Source: Pantoea sp. AS-PWVM4 (GTDB lineage: Bacteria; Pseudomonadota; Gammaproteobacteria; Enterobacterales; Enterobacteriaceae). From it: a DNA stretch of 64,000 nt. Below, in pieces: positions 33,762-44,282 of this stretch. The stretch lies in NCBI RefSeq assembly GCF_000468095.1, contig NZ_ASZC01000006.1, positions 62,001-126,000 of the forward strand, in the 5' to 3' direction. A program made the translations under genes and the position numbers. Each line of letters begins with the position of its first letter. Positions within the stretch are counted from its first letter, which is position 1. The notes beneath the pieces were generated by a model, which saw only the letters and a program-made list of their open reading frames with translations, was not told the origin of the DNA and made no database searches.

Positions 33762-34895
33762 TTAGCGGAATAACTGGAAGGTACGTGAAACTTCGTAGCC
33801 AGTAATCGACTGCTTACTTGAAATGGTATTGTAATATAGATAGTAAAGAACCATGAGTACCGTAATACCCACGGCCAGAACCTTCATTGCTTTCCTGGTT
33901 TCCCAGATACACAGAGAAATAAGTACCGGCTCAACCTGCAACAGATAGTTTGCCAAACGGCCACCAGAGGCATAATCCTGCAATGCCATCCTTAAACCAC
34001 TACCAATGGCAAACGTAATGACCAGAATGTAGTAGAGGCGAAACTTTTCTTCGTCGAAATTCTTTATTTTGTCACTTAGCAGCAGAAAGCTAAAAATGAA
34101 GACGAAGCCAATATTTTTCAGGTTAGAAAGCGTAATGATGCCTTGTTCCTGCGCAGAATCCTGGTTGGCATAGCCCATTGCCCTGTCGCCCAGAGAACCG
34201 ATATGGCTGGAAATAAGAGAAATTAACGCCGAACTTCCCATAAAGGCCAGCGGTAGACTGGCGACGACGATAAGTATCGGAATATATTTGTTTTTTCTGA
34301 CAATTAATGCCATTGGGATCAGCAGTGCCACAATACCCGTAGCATGGCTGATAAACGACAGAATGAAGGTGGTGATCATCCCTGGTCTACTTCTGCGCGC
34401 GAAATGATAGACAAAGCCCATCAGAAACGCGGAACACAAACCAAAGCGGATCTGGTTCATGTCTTTATTGATAAACAGGTGCGCAGAATAAACAGCCAGG
34501 GCAACTAACGGTAATGGTGTCAGCTTACGGAAATAATGTGCGTTGACGCAAACCGCTATCATGGTAAAGACATAGATAAAAATATCCGGGTTAGCGGTAA
34601 ATATTCTGGTGAAGCCTGCAATGGCATAAATGGCCGGTTCATAGCGGAAATTGACAACGGCATTCCAGAACCCTTCGATAATAATCTGATCGATGAACTG
34701 AGAAAAGAACTGGCGATACTGAAAATCATCCAGGCCCGTGCCCAGACCACGAATCCCGCCAAAGGTAAAAAGCACGACCACGGCAACAAAATAAATATAT
34801 GATCGGATTCGCGCTGTGTTTTCATCTTTACTCAGCATGACTTCAACGATTGCAATAAAAGTCAAACTCAGGCTTATGATCCAGTAAATTCCCAT
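33762..34895 (-). CDS. EpsG-family membrane protein (Wzy-like polymerase)
   Basis: 377 residues from the ATG at 34895; a GTG at 34901 is an alternative. It is strongly hydrophobic with about ten to eleven membrane segments. Family hallmarks are GGIRGLGTGLDDFQYRQFF near residue 50, where the G-x-D-x-x-Y pattern is typical, INKDMNQIRFGLCSAF near 145 and ISHATGIVALLIP near 190. EpsG-like proteins are proposed to polymerise repeat units of capsules and exopolysaccharides on the periplasmic face. No glycosyltransferases or Wzx/Wza genes adjoin it, so it may serve a polysaccharide made elsewhere. AT-rich compared with its flanks. Confidence 0.85.
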   Translation of the reverse strand: MGIYWIISLSLTFIAIVEVMLSKDENTARIRSYIYFVAVVVLFTFGGIRGLGTGLDDFQYRQFFSQFIDQIIIEGFWNAVVNFRYEPAIYAIAGFTRIFTANPDIFIYVFTMIAVCVNAHYFRKLTPLPLVALAVYSAHLFINKDMNQIRFGLCSAFLMGFVYHFARRSRPGMITTFILSFISHATGIVALLIPMALIVRKNKYIPILIVVASLPLAFMGSSALISLISSHIGSLGDRAMGYANQDSAQEQGIITLSNLKNIGFVFIFSFLLLSDKIKNFDEEKFRLYYILVITFAIGSGLRMALQDYASGGRLANYLLQVEPVLISLCIWETRKAMKVLAVGITVLMVLYYLYYNTISSKQSITGYEVSRTFQLFR

Positions 34896-35163
34896 GGTCA
34901 CAGATTCTTATAGTTTAAAATTTACTTATAACATAGGGTGTTGTTAACGTAAACATGAGAAAAGTCTAATTTTTTCTGGTCCGGTATTATATTGAGTGAA
35001 AAAGGCGGTCATTATTTGCTATCTTTCCCTACAGATTCAATTGGACTTATTATAATGTTAGTTTTTTCTTCTGGGACAGGATTCTGATTCAGAATGTTGT
35101 GTCGTCATGGCACTCAGAATGAATGTTTATCATTGTTTTTATTCAGGATTTGGAGCCAGAGAG

Positions 35164-36084
35164 ATGAAGTCACCTTTTTTATCTGCATTGATTTTCCTGT
35201 TTTATCTTCCCTGCGCTTTTGCCAATAAGGAAATTCCGATCTGGCCAAATGAAGTGTCAGGAAATAATACATTTATTAATTTTAGTAAAAACCCGGCAGA
35301 TAATAATCGTGCTGTCACAAAAGTCGATTCTCCAGAAATAATTTATGTTCCTCCTGCCGGTAAAAATAATCATTCGGCTGTGCTAATCATTCCGGGTGGG
35401 GGATTTTCGTATATTATGCAAGATCTTGAAGGGTTAGATGTCGCGAAGGTTCTGAGTAAAAAAGGCTATTCTTCTTTTGTGCTGCTTTACCGTATGCCGC
35501 GTGGCGGATCTGACGTTAATCGAAATAATGCTTTTGCTGATGTTCAGCGTGCTATGCGCCTGATTCGCGCCGGTGCTGCTCAATATCGTATTGCGCCAGA
35601 CCAAATTGGAGTGATGGGTTTTTCCGCTGGCGCATACCTGGCGGCGAACGTCAGCAATGATCCTGATGCCACCAATTACCCACCACGGGATGATGTCGAT
35701 CAGGTTTCCGCCCGCCCCGATTTTGCGGCGTTGATCTACCCGGTGCTGTCACTACAGGATGGTGTGACTCATAACGGTACGCGTGCGGCGATGTTTGGCA
35801 AAGACATCAGCAACGACATCAAACAGCGCTTCTCGCAGGAGGACCGCGTGACTGCCCATACGCCACCCACTTTTCTTGTTCAGGCGCTGAATGACGGCAC
35901 GGCCTCGCCGCAAAACGCACTGCGTATGTTTGAGGCATTGCGTAAAAATAAGGTGGCAGTTGAACTGCATCTTTTCCAGCAGGGCGGGCATGGTTTCGGC
36001 ATCGTGAAAAAACAGAATATCCCGGCAAAAAACTGGCCGACGCTGTTTAGTGACTGGCAGGCGAGTCTGGTGAAGCAACCCTGA
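35164..36084 (+). CDS. Secreted alpha/beta-hydrolase (carbohydrate-esterase-like)
   Basis: 306 residues from the ATG at 35164, which has GGAG upstream and directly begins a signal peptide (MKSPFLSALIFLFYLPCAFA). An earlier in-frame start at 35107 would bury it. The hydrolase core shows the oxyanion strand IIPGGGFSYIM near residue 76, the nucleophile elbow GFSAGAY near 155, and the C-terminal GGHGFGIV with the catalytic His; an Asp in QALNDGTASP is the probable acid. It resembles acetyl-xylan esterase/lipase-type (BD-FAE, Aes) enzymes and would act in the periplasm. Its neighbour polymerase and acyltransferase suggest polysaccharide deacetylation. Confidence 0.85.
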   Translation: MKSPFLSALIFLFYLPCAFANKEIPIWPNEVSGNNTFINFSKNPADNNRAVTKVDSPEIIYVPPAGKNNHSAVLIIPGGGFSYIMQDLEGLDVAKVLSKKGYSSFVLLYRMPRGGSDVNRNNAFADVQRAMRLIRAGAAQYRIAPDQIGVMGFSAGAYLAANVSNDPDATNYPPRDDVDQVSARPDFAALIYPVLSLQDGVTHNGTRAAMFGKDISNDIKQRFSQEDRVTAHTPPTFLVQALNDGTASPQNALRMFEALRKNKVAVELHLFQQGGHGFGIVKKQNIPAKNWPTLFSDWQASLVKQP

Positions 36085-36199
36085 GCTGGCACTCGTGTGC
36101 ACAATTTGGCGAGTTATCGATATTGATTGGCCTTAAGCATCAACATAGCCAGTTGCCGACTTTTTATAATCCTCCTGACTGACCGCATCAGGAGGAATG

Positions 36200-36598
36200 A
36201 TGGATATTAACGTGGCCTTCATACATCAGTTGCTGCTGTGGATTGAGGCTAATATCGAACAAAAACTGATTCTGGAAACCGTTGCACAACGGGCGGGTTA
36301 TTCGCAGTGGCATCTGCAACGCTTGTTCCGCAGTTATACCGGTATTGCACTGGGAACCTACATTCGCGAGAGGAAGCTCACGGCGTCGGTGATTGCGTTG
36401 TTAACCGACAATACCCCTCTGATGCATATTGCGTTGCAGTTTGGCTTTGACTCACAGCAGACTTACTGCCGCACCTTTCGCCGTATGTTCAACCTACCGC
36501 CAGGGGCATTTCGTCGCAAATATCAGCACAGCCTGCCGCATATTGATGGCCCGGCTAGCCTGCTGATGTTGCGTTCGCATGGTCATCCGGCGCGGTAA
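36200..36598 (+). CDS. Small AraC-family activator (MarA/SoxS/RamA-like)
   Basis: 132 residues consisting of just the double helix-turn-helix DNA-binding domain, the size of MarA, SoxS and RamA. Helix 3 region SQWHLQRLFRSYTGIALGTYIRERKL and the second HTH IALQFGFDSQQTYCRTFRRMFNLPPGAFRRK match the family. AGGAGG lies 4 bases before the ATG at 36200; an ATG at 36197 is too close. Single-domain members activate multidrug, superoxide or membrane-stress genes and are controlled by abundance. The C-terminus overlaps the convergent AraC gene by 44 bases. Which of MarA, SoxS, RamA or Rob-like roles it plays is not clear. Confidence 0.85.
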   Translation: MDINVAFIHQLLLWIEANIEQKLILETVAQRAGYSQWHLQRLFRSYTGIALGTYIRERKLTASVIALLTDNTPLMHIALQFGFDSQQTYCRTFRRMFNLPPGAFRRKYQHSLPHIDGPASLLMLRSHGHPAR

Positions 36599-37403
36599 AA
36601 TATTTGCCCGGTGTCGAGCCGAAGGCATGACGAAACGCACTGATGTAGCTGCTGACATTCTCGAATCCAACCTGCCAGGCAACTTGCTGCACGCTGTTGC
36701 CCGCGGCGAGTCCCTCCAGCGATTTCAACAGGCGTGAGGTCTGGCGATATTTTGCCAGGCTCATGCCAGTGGCACTGGCCCAGTGGCGGCTCAGACTTCT
36801 GGGGCTAAGCCCGGCCCAGCGTGCCAACTCCGGTCCGGTACGTATGTCAGATGGGTTGTCGATTAGCAAACGCGCTATCTGGAGCAGACGCGGATCTTCA
36901 GGTAAAGGCAGAGTGAGAGGCTGGACGGTGGCTTCATAGAGTTCATCGAGGAAAACTTCCCCCAACCGGTTGTAGCGTTCACTGCCCCAAAATTCTGGCG
37001 TTAAGGTCGCCAGCCGTTCGGCGAGAGGTTCCAGCACTGCCGGGCAGGATAACAATACCGGATGATCAGGCAATGGCGCGGCGAGATCTTCGTCAATCAA
37101 TACGGTCCACCCCAACACCTGCCCAGGTCCAACGATCGCGTGTTCGAAGTGCGGTGGGATCCAACCGACTAAACGTGGTGGATTGGCAAAGATACCGGAT
37201 GGCGTGTTAACCGTCATCAACCCCTGTTTCAGGCAATAAAGTTGTCCGGCAGCATGACGATGTGTGTGGCTCTCCCGATCCAACTCTTTGGACAACGATA
37301 CGGCAATCACCTTCGGCGCATTCGGTTCCAGTAGCCGTTGACGCAACTCGTCTCTGCGTGGGTCACCCGCAAAAGGGATGTTATCGGATGGGTGGATTAA
37401 CAT
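36555..37403 (-). CDS. AraC-family regulator with N-terminal cupin
   Basis: 282 residues. An N-terminal cupin-type sensor domain (SHTHRHAAGQLYCLKQGLMTVNTPSG, about 45-70, with three His) resembles the YdeC/NimR subgroup of AraC regulators. The C-terminal double HTH (ELARWAGLSPRSLSRHWASATGMSLAKYRQTSRLLKSLE and VAWQVGFENVSSYISAFRHAFGSTPGKYF) lies at about 195-275. Such proteins often repress a neighbouring efflux gene. No exporter adjoins here, so its target is unknown. Its 3' end overlaps the small convergent AraC gene, an uncommon tail-to-tail overlap of two regulators. Confidence 0.88.
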   Translation of the reverse strand: MLIHPSDNIPFAGDPRRDELRQRLLEPNAPKVIAVSLSKELDRESHTHRHAAGQLYCLKQGLMTVNTPSGIFANPPRLVGWIPPHFEHAIVGPGQVLGWTVLIDEDLAAPLPDHPVLLSCPAVLEPLAERLATLTPEFWGSERYNRLGEVFLDELYEATVQPLTLPLPEDPRLLQIARLLIDNPSDIRTGPELARWAGLSPRSLSRHWASATGMSLAKYRQTSRLLKSLEGLAAGNSVQQVAWQVGFENVSSYISAFRHAFGSTPGKYFTAPDDHANATSAG

Positions 37404-37434
37404 GGGTTTTCCTGAAGGTCAGGCGTGAACAAGG

Positions 37435-37529
37435 TGGCGGAAGATCACAGGAGTCGAACCTGCCCGGGACCGCTGGCGGCCCCAATCGGATTTGAAATCC
37501 GACCGCCTCACCGGAGACGACGATCTTCC
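37435..37529 (-). tRNA. selC: tRNA-Sec (UCA anticodon)
   Basis: 95 bases on the minus strand, nearly identical to E. coli selC as I remember it. The acceptor stem GGAAGATC pairs with GATCTTCC, followed by encoded GCCA. The anticodon region TTTCAAA gives UCA, and the long variable arm (GGGGCCGCCAGCGGTCCC) is present. It reads UGA as selenocysteine together with SelB. The serine-charged form is converted by SelA, and both genes are in this window about 23-26 kb away. It sits between an AraC gene and xylR. Lower coordinates lie beyond its 3' end, the side where islands usually insert. Confidence 0.97.
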
Positions 37530-37590
37530 TTTACCGCAGCCGCAGAATTATAGCGGCAAACGGTGTGAAGTTGTTGATCTCACTCGTGCG

Positions 37591-38769
37591 TCACAGCACG
37601 TTTTCGCCGTAATGTTGCCGATACTCCTTCGGGGTGGTGGCGTAACTCTTCTTAAAGACCGAATAGAAATATTGCAATGAAGGGTAGCCGCACATCTGAG
37701 AGATCTCATTGATACTTAACGAAGAACTGGCCAGCAATTCACGCGCTTTCTCCAGTTTTTCGCGATGGATCATCGCATGAATGGTATCGCCGGTTTCATC
37801 GCGGAAGCGTTTTTCCAGATTGGAACGGGAGATGCCGATGGCGTCCAGTACCTGTTCGACCTTGATGCCTTTGCAGGCGTTAAAGCGGATGTAATGCATC
37901 GCCTGAATCACCGCCGGGTCACGCAGTGAGCGGAAATCTGTGGAGCGGCGGGCGATCACTTTTACCGGGGGTACCAGAATACGTTGCAGCGGCAGGGACT
38001 GTTTATCCAGTAACCGATGCAGCAGCTTGGCAGCCTGATATCCCATCTGACGCGTCCCCTGGGCCACTGACGAGAGCGCCACGCGAGACAGATAACGCGT
38101 CAATTCTTCGTTGTCGATGCCAATAACGGTGAGTTTTTCCGGCACCGGGATTTTCAAATACTCGCAAGCCTGCAACAGATGGCGAGCGCGGGCATCGGTG
38201 ACGGCAATGATGCCGGTTTGCTGCGGCAGCGTTTGCAGCCAGTCAGCCAGACGGTTTTGCGCGTGCTGCCAGTTTTCCGGCGCGGTTTCCATGCCCTGAT
38301 AAACCACCCCCTGATAGCGCTCGCGTGCCACCAACTGGCGGAAGGCATGCTCCCGCTCCTGCGCCCAGCGTTTGCCGCTGGAAGCCGGCAGGCCATAGAA
38401 GGCGAAGCGGTTTATCCCTTTCTCTTTCAGATGTAAAAAGGCGCTCTCAACCAGCGCGGCGTTATCGGTGGCGATGTAATGCACCGGCGGGTAGTCCTGT
38501 TGTTGGTGGTAGGAACCGCCCACCCCAACAATGGGTACCGGCACATTCGCCAGTAATTTTTCGATTGAACTGTCGTCGTAATCGGCGATCACGCCATCAC
38601 CCAGCCATTCGCGAATATTGTCGATACGACAACGGAAATCCTCCTCGATGAAGATATCCCAGTCAGTTTGCGACGCCTGTAAATATTCGCCAACGCCTTC
38701 GACCACCTGGCGGTCATACACCTTATTGGCGTTGAAAAGTAACGTAATGCGAAATCGTTTCTCATGCAT
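37591..38769 (-). CDS. xylR: Xylose operon activator XylR
   Basis: 392 residues from the ATG at 38769; 12 upstream codons are ignored because the homologous start is M-[HF]-[ET][18 protein letters not shown] LacI-like xylose-binding domain (about 5-275) is fused to an AraC-type DNA-binding domain (about 285-390) with the [25 protein letters not shown] and the family signature [29 protein letters not shown]. It activates xylAB and xylFGH when bound to D-xylose. It follows xylH by 93 bases on the same strand, as in E. coli, and may be partly co-transcribed. Confidence 0.97.
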   Translation of the reverse strand: MHEKRFRITLLFNANKVYDRQVVEGVGEYLQASQTDWDIFIEEDFRCRIDNIREWLGDGVIADYDDSSIEKLLANVPVPIVGVGGSYHQQQDYPPVHYIATDNAALVESAFLHLKEKGINRFAFYGLPASSGKRWAQEREHAFRQLVARERYQGVVYQGMETAPENWQHAQNRLADWLQTLPQQTGIIAVTDARARHLLQACEYLKIPVPEKLTVIGIDNEELTRYLSRVALSSVAQGTRQMGYQAAKLLHRLLDKQSLPLQRILVPPVKVIARRSTDFRSLRDPAVIQAMHYIRFNACKGIKVEQVLDAIGISRSNLEKRFRDETGDTIHAMIHREKLEKARELLASSSLSINEISQMCGYPSLQYFYSVFKKSYATTPKEYRQHYGENVL

Positions 38770-38862
38770 AGTGGCGCGCTCCCTTAAACCCCCAGCGCAT
38801 TGCATAGCACGGCTGGCTGAGGAGCAGAAAGAATTTGCGCCACATTGTGATCGCCCACGCGA

Positions 38863-40044
38863 TTACACCCGACGCCGGGTGGCGGTATCCATCCACACCG
38901 CCAGCAGCAGAATCGCCCCTTTGACGATGTACTGCCAGAAGGTGGGAACATCCATCATGCTCATGCCGTTATCCAGCGAAGCCATAATAAACGCGCCCAT
39001 CACCGCGCCAGCGACAGAACCGACACCGCCTGCCAGGCTGGTGCCGCCGATAACGCAAGCGGCAATGGCATCCAGTTCAGCAATGTTACCCGCCGAAGGT
39101 GAACCCGCACCCAATCGTGAGCTGAGGATTAAACCCGCAATCGCCACCATCACACCATTGATGGCAAACACCGCCAGCTTGGTGCGTGCGACGTTGATGC
39201 CGGAGAGCCGTGCTGCATCCAGGTTGCCGCCAATCGCGTAGATACGGCGACCAAAGGCGGTACGCGTTGCCATAAACATCCCGCCCAACAACAGCAGCGC
39301 CAGCAGCAGTACCGGCGTTGGCACGCCACGATAGTCGTTCAACAGCCAGATGGCACCCAACACCAGAATGGCGGTGATGGCCTGACGCGCGACCGCACCA
39401 CCCGCTGCGGGTTGCGATAAACCAAGCAGCTGACGACGCAGGCGTAAGCGCCATTGCCAGACAATAAACAGCGCCAGACCGGCAAAACCGAAACCAAACC
39501 CGACCCCGCCAGGCAGATAGCTTTGGCCAATCTGCGACATCGCCGGGGTGGTTGGTGCGACGGTGGTGCCATCGGTGATACCGACCAGAATGCCGCGAAA
39601 GGCCAGCATGCCCGCCAGCGTGACGATAAACGAGGGCACTTTGCGGTAGGCTACCCACCACCCATTCCAGGTGCCGAGCAGCAATCCCATTACCAGCGTG
39701 ACCACAATGGTTAAGGGCAGCGGCCAGCCGAGCCAGACGTCGAAAATCGCCGCCGCACCACCGAGCAGGCCCATCATGGAGCCGACGGAGAGATCGATCT
39801 CTGCCGAAATAATGACAAACACCATGCCAACCGCGAGGATGCCGGTGATGGCGGTCTGGCGCAGCAGGTTGGAAACGTTACGCGGGCTAAGCCAGGCCCC
39901 GTCGGTGGTCCAGGTGAAGAACAGGGCAATCAACACAATTGCCCCGAGCATCACCAATACCTGCAAATTGGGGAGCGGAAATTTACCCGCGCCCGCTTTA
40001 CCCGGCGTCGTCAGGCCGCGTTGTGTACTTTCGGTCTTAAGCAT
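38863..40044 (-). CDS. xylH: Xylose ABC permease XylH
   Basis: 393 residues from the ATG at 40044, with GGAG 8 bases upstream; the start overlaps the xylG stop by 8 bases, and a GTG at 40053 is an alternative. It is very similar to E. coli XylH, with about ten membrane segments, [37 protein letters not shown], the [28 protein letters not shown] motif, and near the end the EAA-like [33 protein letters not shown]. It forms the membrane channel for D-xylose uptake together with XylG and XylF. Confidence 0.96.
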   Translation of the reverse strand: MLKTESTQRGLTTPGKAGAGKFPLPNLQVLVMLGAIVLIALFFTWTTDGAWLSPRNVSNLLRQTAITGILAVGMVFVIISAEIDLSVGSMMGLLGGAAAIFDVWLGWPLPLTIVVTLVMGLLLGTWNGWWVAYRKVPSFIVTLAGMLAFRGILVGITDGTTVAPTTPAMSQIGQSYLPGGVGFGFGFAGLALFIVWQWRLRLRRQLLGLSQPAAGGAVARQAITAILVLGAIWLLNDYRGVPTPVLLLALLLLGGMFMATRTAFGRRIYAIGGNLDAARLSGINVARTKLAVFAINGVMVAIAGLILSSRLGAGSPSAGNIAELDAIAACVIGGTSLAGGVGSVAGAVMGAFIMASLDNGMSMMDVPTFWQYIVKGAILLLAVWMDTATRRRV

Positions 40045-41563
40045 AGTGTTCACTCCGCAGGGCGGCTTCCATCACCTGCTCCTGAGTCAGGTTATCGTTA
40101 ATCAGATCGGCTTTGATTTGCCCTTCATGCATCACCAAAACCCGATCGCTCAGGCCCAGTACTTCGGGCAGCTCGGACGAAATGACAATCACCGCAATCC
40201 CTTGCTGTACCAGCGCATTGATCAGCAGATAGATCTCCTGACGCGCGCCGACATCGATGCCGCGCGTTGGCTCATCGAGAATTAAAATTTGTGGGTTAAG
40301 CAGCAGGCATTTGGCGAGGATCGCCTTCTGCTGATTGCCACCGCTCAGGCGACCAATAGGGAGTTCTGACGAGGACGTTTTGACCCGCAACCGGGCAATG
40401 GCGTCGTTAATCGCATGCTGTTCTCGTGCCTCATCCAGCGTGGAGAGGCGCTGACTGAACTGATCCAGCGCCGCCAGGGTGATGTTTTTGCCCACCCCCA
40501 TCAGCGGCACGATGCCATCTTTTTTGCGATCTTCCGGCACCATTGCAATGCCATGCCCAATGGCGTCGCGGCAGTCGTGAATCTGCACCTTACTGCCGTT
40601 GATCGTAATGTCGCCCTGCCAGCGCCCCGGCCAGACACCAAACAGGCATTGCACCGTTTCGGTTCGGCCAGCACCCACCAGACCTGCGATGCCAAGAATC
40701 TCGCCGCGTTTCAGGCTGAAGGAAACATTGTTGACGCGGCGGATATGGCGGTTAACGGGATGCCAGGCGGTGAGGTTATCGACTTGCAATATCGTCTCGC
40801 CGATTTCATGTGGCGTATGTGGATAGAGCGCGGTGAGCTCGCGGCCCACCATCATGGTGATGATGTCATCCTCGCTCAGCCCGGCAGCATCGCGCGTGGC
40901 GATGTGCTGGCCGTCGCGGATCACGCAGATGGTGTCGGAAATCGCTTTCACCTCGTTGAGTTTGTGCGAGATGTAGATGCAGGCGATGCCGTGTTCGCGC
41001 AGGTTTTTGATAATGCTGAGTAGCACCTCGGTTTCCTGCTCGGTCAGCGACGAAGTGGGTTCATCCAGAATCAGCAGACGTACCTGTTTATTCAATGCGC
41101 GCGCGATTTCTACCAGTTGCTGCTGACCGAGGCCGAGATCGCCCACTCGCGTGTCTGGCGACACATTGAGTTTGACCCGTTCCAGTAATTGTTGGCAACG
41201 TAGCGTCATGGTTTCGTCATCCACCATGCCGTAGCGCCCCAGTTCGGCACCGAGGAAAATGTTCTCCATCACCGTCAGTTGCCGTACCAGCGCCAGCTCC
41301 TGATGGATAATCACAATCCCTTTGCGCTCGGTATCGCGGATGGTCTGCGCCTGAATTTCGTCACCGGCAAAATGGATACTGCCGTCGAAGTCACCGTGCG
41401 GGTATAACCCGCACAGGATCTTCATCAGTGTCGATTTTCCCGAACCGTTTTCGCCGCACAGCGACATGACTTCGCCTGCATCCAGCCGCAGGCTGACGTC
41501 ATCCACCGCTTTCACCGCGCCGAAGCGCTTAGTGATATGGTTCATTTCCAGCAACATCGACAT
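40037..41563 (-). CDS. xylG: Xylose ABC transporter ATPase XylG
   Basis: 508 residues holding two ABC domains in tandem, as usual for CUT2 sugar importers. The first has Walker [11 protein letters not shown] (about 37-46), [15 protein letters not shown] and Walker [13 protein letters not shown]. The second has a degenerate Walker [11 protein letters not shown], signature [15 protein letters not shown] and Walker [13 protein letters not shown]. It powers D-xylose uptake at the cytoplasmic face. The ATG at 41563 follows AAGGAG closely; the ATG two codons later has better spacing. It lies 20 bases after xylF and overlaps xylH. Confidence 0.96.
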   Translation of the reverse strand: MSMLLEMNHITKRFGAVKAVDDVSLRLDAGEVMSLCGENGSGKSTLMKILCGLYPHGDFDGSIHFAGDEIQAQTIRDTERKGIVIIHQELALVRQLTVMENIFLGAELGRYGMVDDETMTLRCQQLLERVKLNVSPDTRVGDLGLGQQQLVEIARALNKQVRLLILDEPTSSLTEQETEVLLSIIKNLREHGIACIYISHKLNEVKAISDTICVIRDGQHIATRDAAGLSEDDIITMMVGRELTALYPHTPHEIGETILQVDNLTAWHPVNRHIRRVNNVSFSLKRGEILGIAGLVGAGRTETVQCLFGVWPGRWQGDITINGSKVQIHDCRDAIGHGIAMVPEDRKKDGIVPLMGVGKNITLAALDQFSQRLSTLDEAREQHAINDAIARLRVKTSSSELPIGRLSGGNQQKAILAKCLLLNPQILILDEPTRGIDVGARQEIYLLINALVQQGIAVIVISSELPEVLGLSDRVLVMHEGQIKADLINDNLTQEQVMEAALRSEHYA

Positions 41564-41583
41564 CTCTCCTTCGCGGTCTGCGC

Positions 41584-42576
41584 TTAGAGTTCGCTCTGCT
41601 TGTGGAAGCCGTCTTTAATCACGGTGCTTTCGATATTGCCTTTATTAACCTGGATTGGTGTCAGCAGACGGGACGGCACATCTTTTAAGCCATTGTTAAG
41701 TTTGCCGTTGCTGGCAGGTGTCTGACCGTCACCGAGTTCCACGGCGATTTTTGCCGCTTCGGTCGCCAGTTGCGTGATGGGTTTGTACACCGTCATGGTC
41801 TGCGTGCCATTTTCGATGCGTTTGATGGCGGCAAGATCGGCATCCTGGCCGGAAATCGCCACTTTGCCCGCCAGCCCCTGCGCGCTCAGCGCCTGAATCG
41901 CCCCACCGGCGGTGGCATCATTGGAAGCCACCACGGCATCAATATGGTTGCCGTTCGCGGTTAAGGCGTTTTCCATAATTTTCAGCGCATTTTCCGGTAA
42001 CCAGGCATCAACCCACTGATCGCCCACGACTTTGATGCTGCCATTATCAATGTAAGGTTTTAAGACTTTCATTTGACCGGCGCGGAACAGACGTGCGTTA
42101 TTATCCACCGGCGAGCCACCCATCAGGAAATAATTTCCTTTTGGTACCTGCTGCACAATACTTTCGGCCTGAAGTTCACCCACTTTTTCATTATCAAAAG
42201 AGATATAAAAATCAATGTCGGCGTTATTAATCATACGGTCATAGGCCAGAACTTTAATGCCTTCACGCTTCGCTTCGGCCACCACGTTACTTAATACCTG
42301 GCCGTTATAGGGGATGATCACCAATACATCCACGCCGCGGTTAATCATATTTTCAATTTGCGACATTTGCGTTTCTTCGTTGCCGTTGGCGGATTGTACA
42401 AACACCTGGGCACCCTGGGATTCCGCTTGTTTTACAAAGATATCACGGTCTTTCTGCCAGCGCTCCAGGCGTAAATCATCCATCGACAAACCGATTTTCA
42501 CTTCTTTTGCCGCTCCAGCGTGGCTGACAAGTGCCAGGGCCGCGCAGACGGCTAACAGCGTTTTCTTCATGTTCAT
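41584..42576 (-). CDS. xylF: Periplasmic D-xylose-binding protein XylF
   Basis: 330 residues from the ATG at 42576, which has AGGA 8 bases upstream; ATGs at 42585 and 42570 are alternatives. The signal peptide ends near SHAGAAKEV. The mature sequence follows E. coli XylF almost without gaps: [106 protein letters not shown]. It captures xylose in the periplasm for XylGH. It is first in the xylFGH operon, transcribed away from xylA. Confidence 0.97.
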   Translation of the reverse strand: MNMKKTLLAVCAALALVSHAGAAKEVKIGLSMDDLRLERWQKDRDIFVKQAESQGAQVFVQSANGNEETQMSQIENMINRGVDVLVIIPYNGQVLSNVVAEAKREGIKVLAYDRMINNADIDFYISFDNEKVGELQAESIVQQVPKGNYFLMGGSPVDNNARLFRAGQMKVLKPYIDNGSIKVVGDQWVDAWLPENALKIMENALTANGNHIDAVVASNDATAGGAIQALSAQGLAGKVAISGQDADLAAIKRIENGTQTMTVYKPITQLATEAAKIAVELGDGQTPASNGKLNNGLKDVPSRLLTPIQVNKGNIESTVIKDGFHKQSEL

Positions 42577-42942
42577 GGTGTTCATCCTGTAGGTGGAGGC
42601 TATTGTCGTTGTTTAGGGTATAAGGCTATGAACAGGGCGGTTGAATTGTTGACCTGAGTTTCCGGCAACATCAATTACTGATTTTTATCCGGCCATTACG
42701 TTTTTTGGTTTATTTGTGATTTTTTGAGCGCGATCGATATTTGGCGGTTTTCGGAAAAATGAATTGCAGCGGGATTGCGGGTTGGAGTGCAATGAAATAA
42801 CGACATTGTTTTGCGAGCTAACGCACAAATAATAATTATCTTAAGTTAAGTGTGAAATATCGTAATTGAGAAGCGGCAGAACGCATCACCACAATAATGG
42901 CTCACAGCTGACCATTCGGGTCCTCATGCTAAGGAGCAAAAC
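42577..42942. promoter_or_regulatory. xylF-xylA divergent control region
   Basis: 366 bases between the two divergent xylose operons. AT-rich blocks resembling XylR half-sites (GGAAAAATGAATTG near 42752) and two CRP-like half sites (TTGTGAT near 42714, AGTGTGAAAT near 42849) are visible. Exact sites were not resolved. Confidence 0.6.
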
Positions 42943-44265
42943 ATGCACGCCTATTTCGACCAGCTTGATCGCGTTCGTTATGAAGGGACCAACACCCATA
43001 ATCCTCTGGCGTTCCGTCACTACAATCCTGATGAAGTGATTCTCGGTAAAACTATGGCTGAGCATCTGCGTTTTGCCGCCTGCTACTGGCATACCTTCTG
43101 CTGGAACGGTGCGGATATGTTTGGTGTCGGCGCTTTTGATCGCCCCTGGCAGAAGAATGGTGATGCGCTTGAGCGGGCGTTGCTGAAGGCGGATGTGGCT
43201 TTTGAGTTCTTCCATAAGTTGAACGTACCTTACTACTGCTTCCACGATGTTGATGTTTCCCCGGAAGGCGACTCGCTGAAGACCTACCGTGATAACTTTG
43301 CGGTAATGACCGATAAACTGCTGGCAAAACAGCAGGAAACTGGGGTGAAACTGCTGTGGGGCACCGCCAACTGTTTTACCCATCCCCGCTATGGCGCGGG
43401 TGCCGCCACCAGTCCTGATCCGGAAATTTTTGCCTGGGCCGCCAGCCAGGTGTGCAGTGCCATGCAGGCAACACAAACGCTCGGCGGTGAAAACTACGTG
43501 TTGTGGGGAGGCCGTGAAGGTTATGAAACCCTGCTGAATACCGACCTGCGCCAGGAGCGTGAGCAAATTGGCCGCTTTATGCAGATGGTGGTCGAGCATA
43601 AACACAAAATCGGCTTCCAGGGCATGCTGCTGATTGAGCCAAAACCGCAGGAGCCGACCAAACATCAATATGATTATGATGTGGCAACGGTATATGGCTT
43701 CCTGAAACAGTTTGGCCTGGAGAAAGAGATCAAAGTCAACGTGGAAGCCAACCACGCCACGCTGGCCGGTCACTCGTTCCACCATGAAATTGCCACCGCG
43801 ATTGCCTTGGGGATTTTTGGTTCGGTGGATGCCAACCGTGGCGATATCCAGTGTGGCTGGGATACCGACCAGTTCCCGAACAGCGTCGAAGAAAATGCGC
43901 TGGTACTCTACGAGATCATCAAAGCGGGCGGATTCACCACCGGCGGCTTAAACTTTGATGCCAAAGTGCGGCGTCAGAGCACCGATAAATATGACCTGTT
44001 TTACGGTCACATTGGCGCGATGGATACTATGGCGCTGGCCCTGAAAGTCGCGGCGCGGATGGTGGCTGATGGCGAGTTGGATAAACGCGTGGCGCAGCGC
44101 TACAGCGGCTGGAACGGTGAGTTTGGTCAGCAGATCCTGAAAGGGGAGTTCTCCCTGGCGTCCCTTGCTCAGCATGCCCAGCAACAGCAATTTAATCCGC
44201 AACACCGCAGTGGACGTCAGGAACAACTGGAAAACCTGGTCAATCATTACCTTTTTGATTTTTAA
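42943..44265 (+). CDS. xylA: Xylose isomerase
   Basis: 440 residues, the class II size, with TAAGGAG 5 bases before the ATG. The TIM-barrel active-site blocks are present: [10 protein letters not shown] (catalytic His near residue 101), [68 protein letters not shown] (metal-binding Asp and Glu residues) and [10 protein letters not shown]. It converts D-xylose to D-xylulose with Mg or Mn. It is followed after 17 bases by xylB and is divergent from xylF. Confidence 0.98.
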   Translation: MHAYFDQLDRVRYEGTNTHNPLAFRHYNPDEVILGKTMAEHLRFAACYWHTFCWNGADMFGVGAFDRPWQKNGDALERALLKADVAFEFFHKLNVPYYCFHDVDVSPEGDSLKTYRDNFAVMTDKLLAKQQETGVKLLWGTANCFTHPRYGAGAATSPDPEIFAWAASQVCSAMQATQTLGGENYVLWGGREGYETLLNTDLRQEREQIGRFMQMVVEHKHKIGFQGMLLIEPKPQEPTKHQYDYDVATVYGFLKQFGLEKEIKVNVEANHATLAGHSFHHEIATAIALGIFGSVDANRGDIQCGWDTDQFPNSVEENALVLYEIIKAGGFTTGGLNFDAKVRRQSTDKYDLFYGHIGAMDTMALALKVAARMVADGELDKRVAQRYSGWNGEFGQQILKGEFSLASLAQHAQQQQFNPQHRSGRQEQLENLVNHYLFDF

Positions 44266-44282
44266 CCTTTCAGGAGAACAGC

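Noticed and set aside
32489..37434. Calling a selC-integrated genomic island
   Set aside because: No integrase, direct repeat of the tRNA end or mobility gene is visible; kept only as a low-level finding.
42886..43785. 299-residue open frame antisense to xylA
   Set aside because: It lies wholly over the conserved xylA frame and shows no protein family features.
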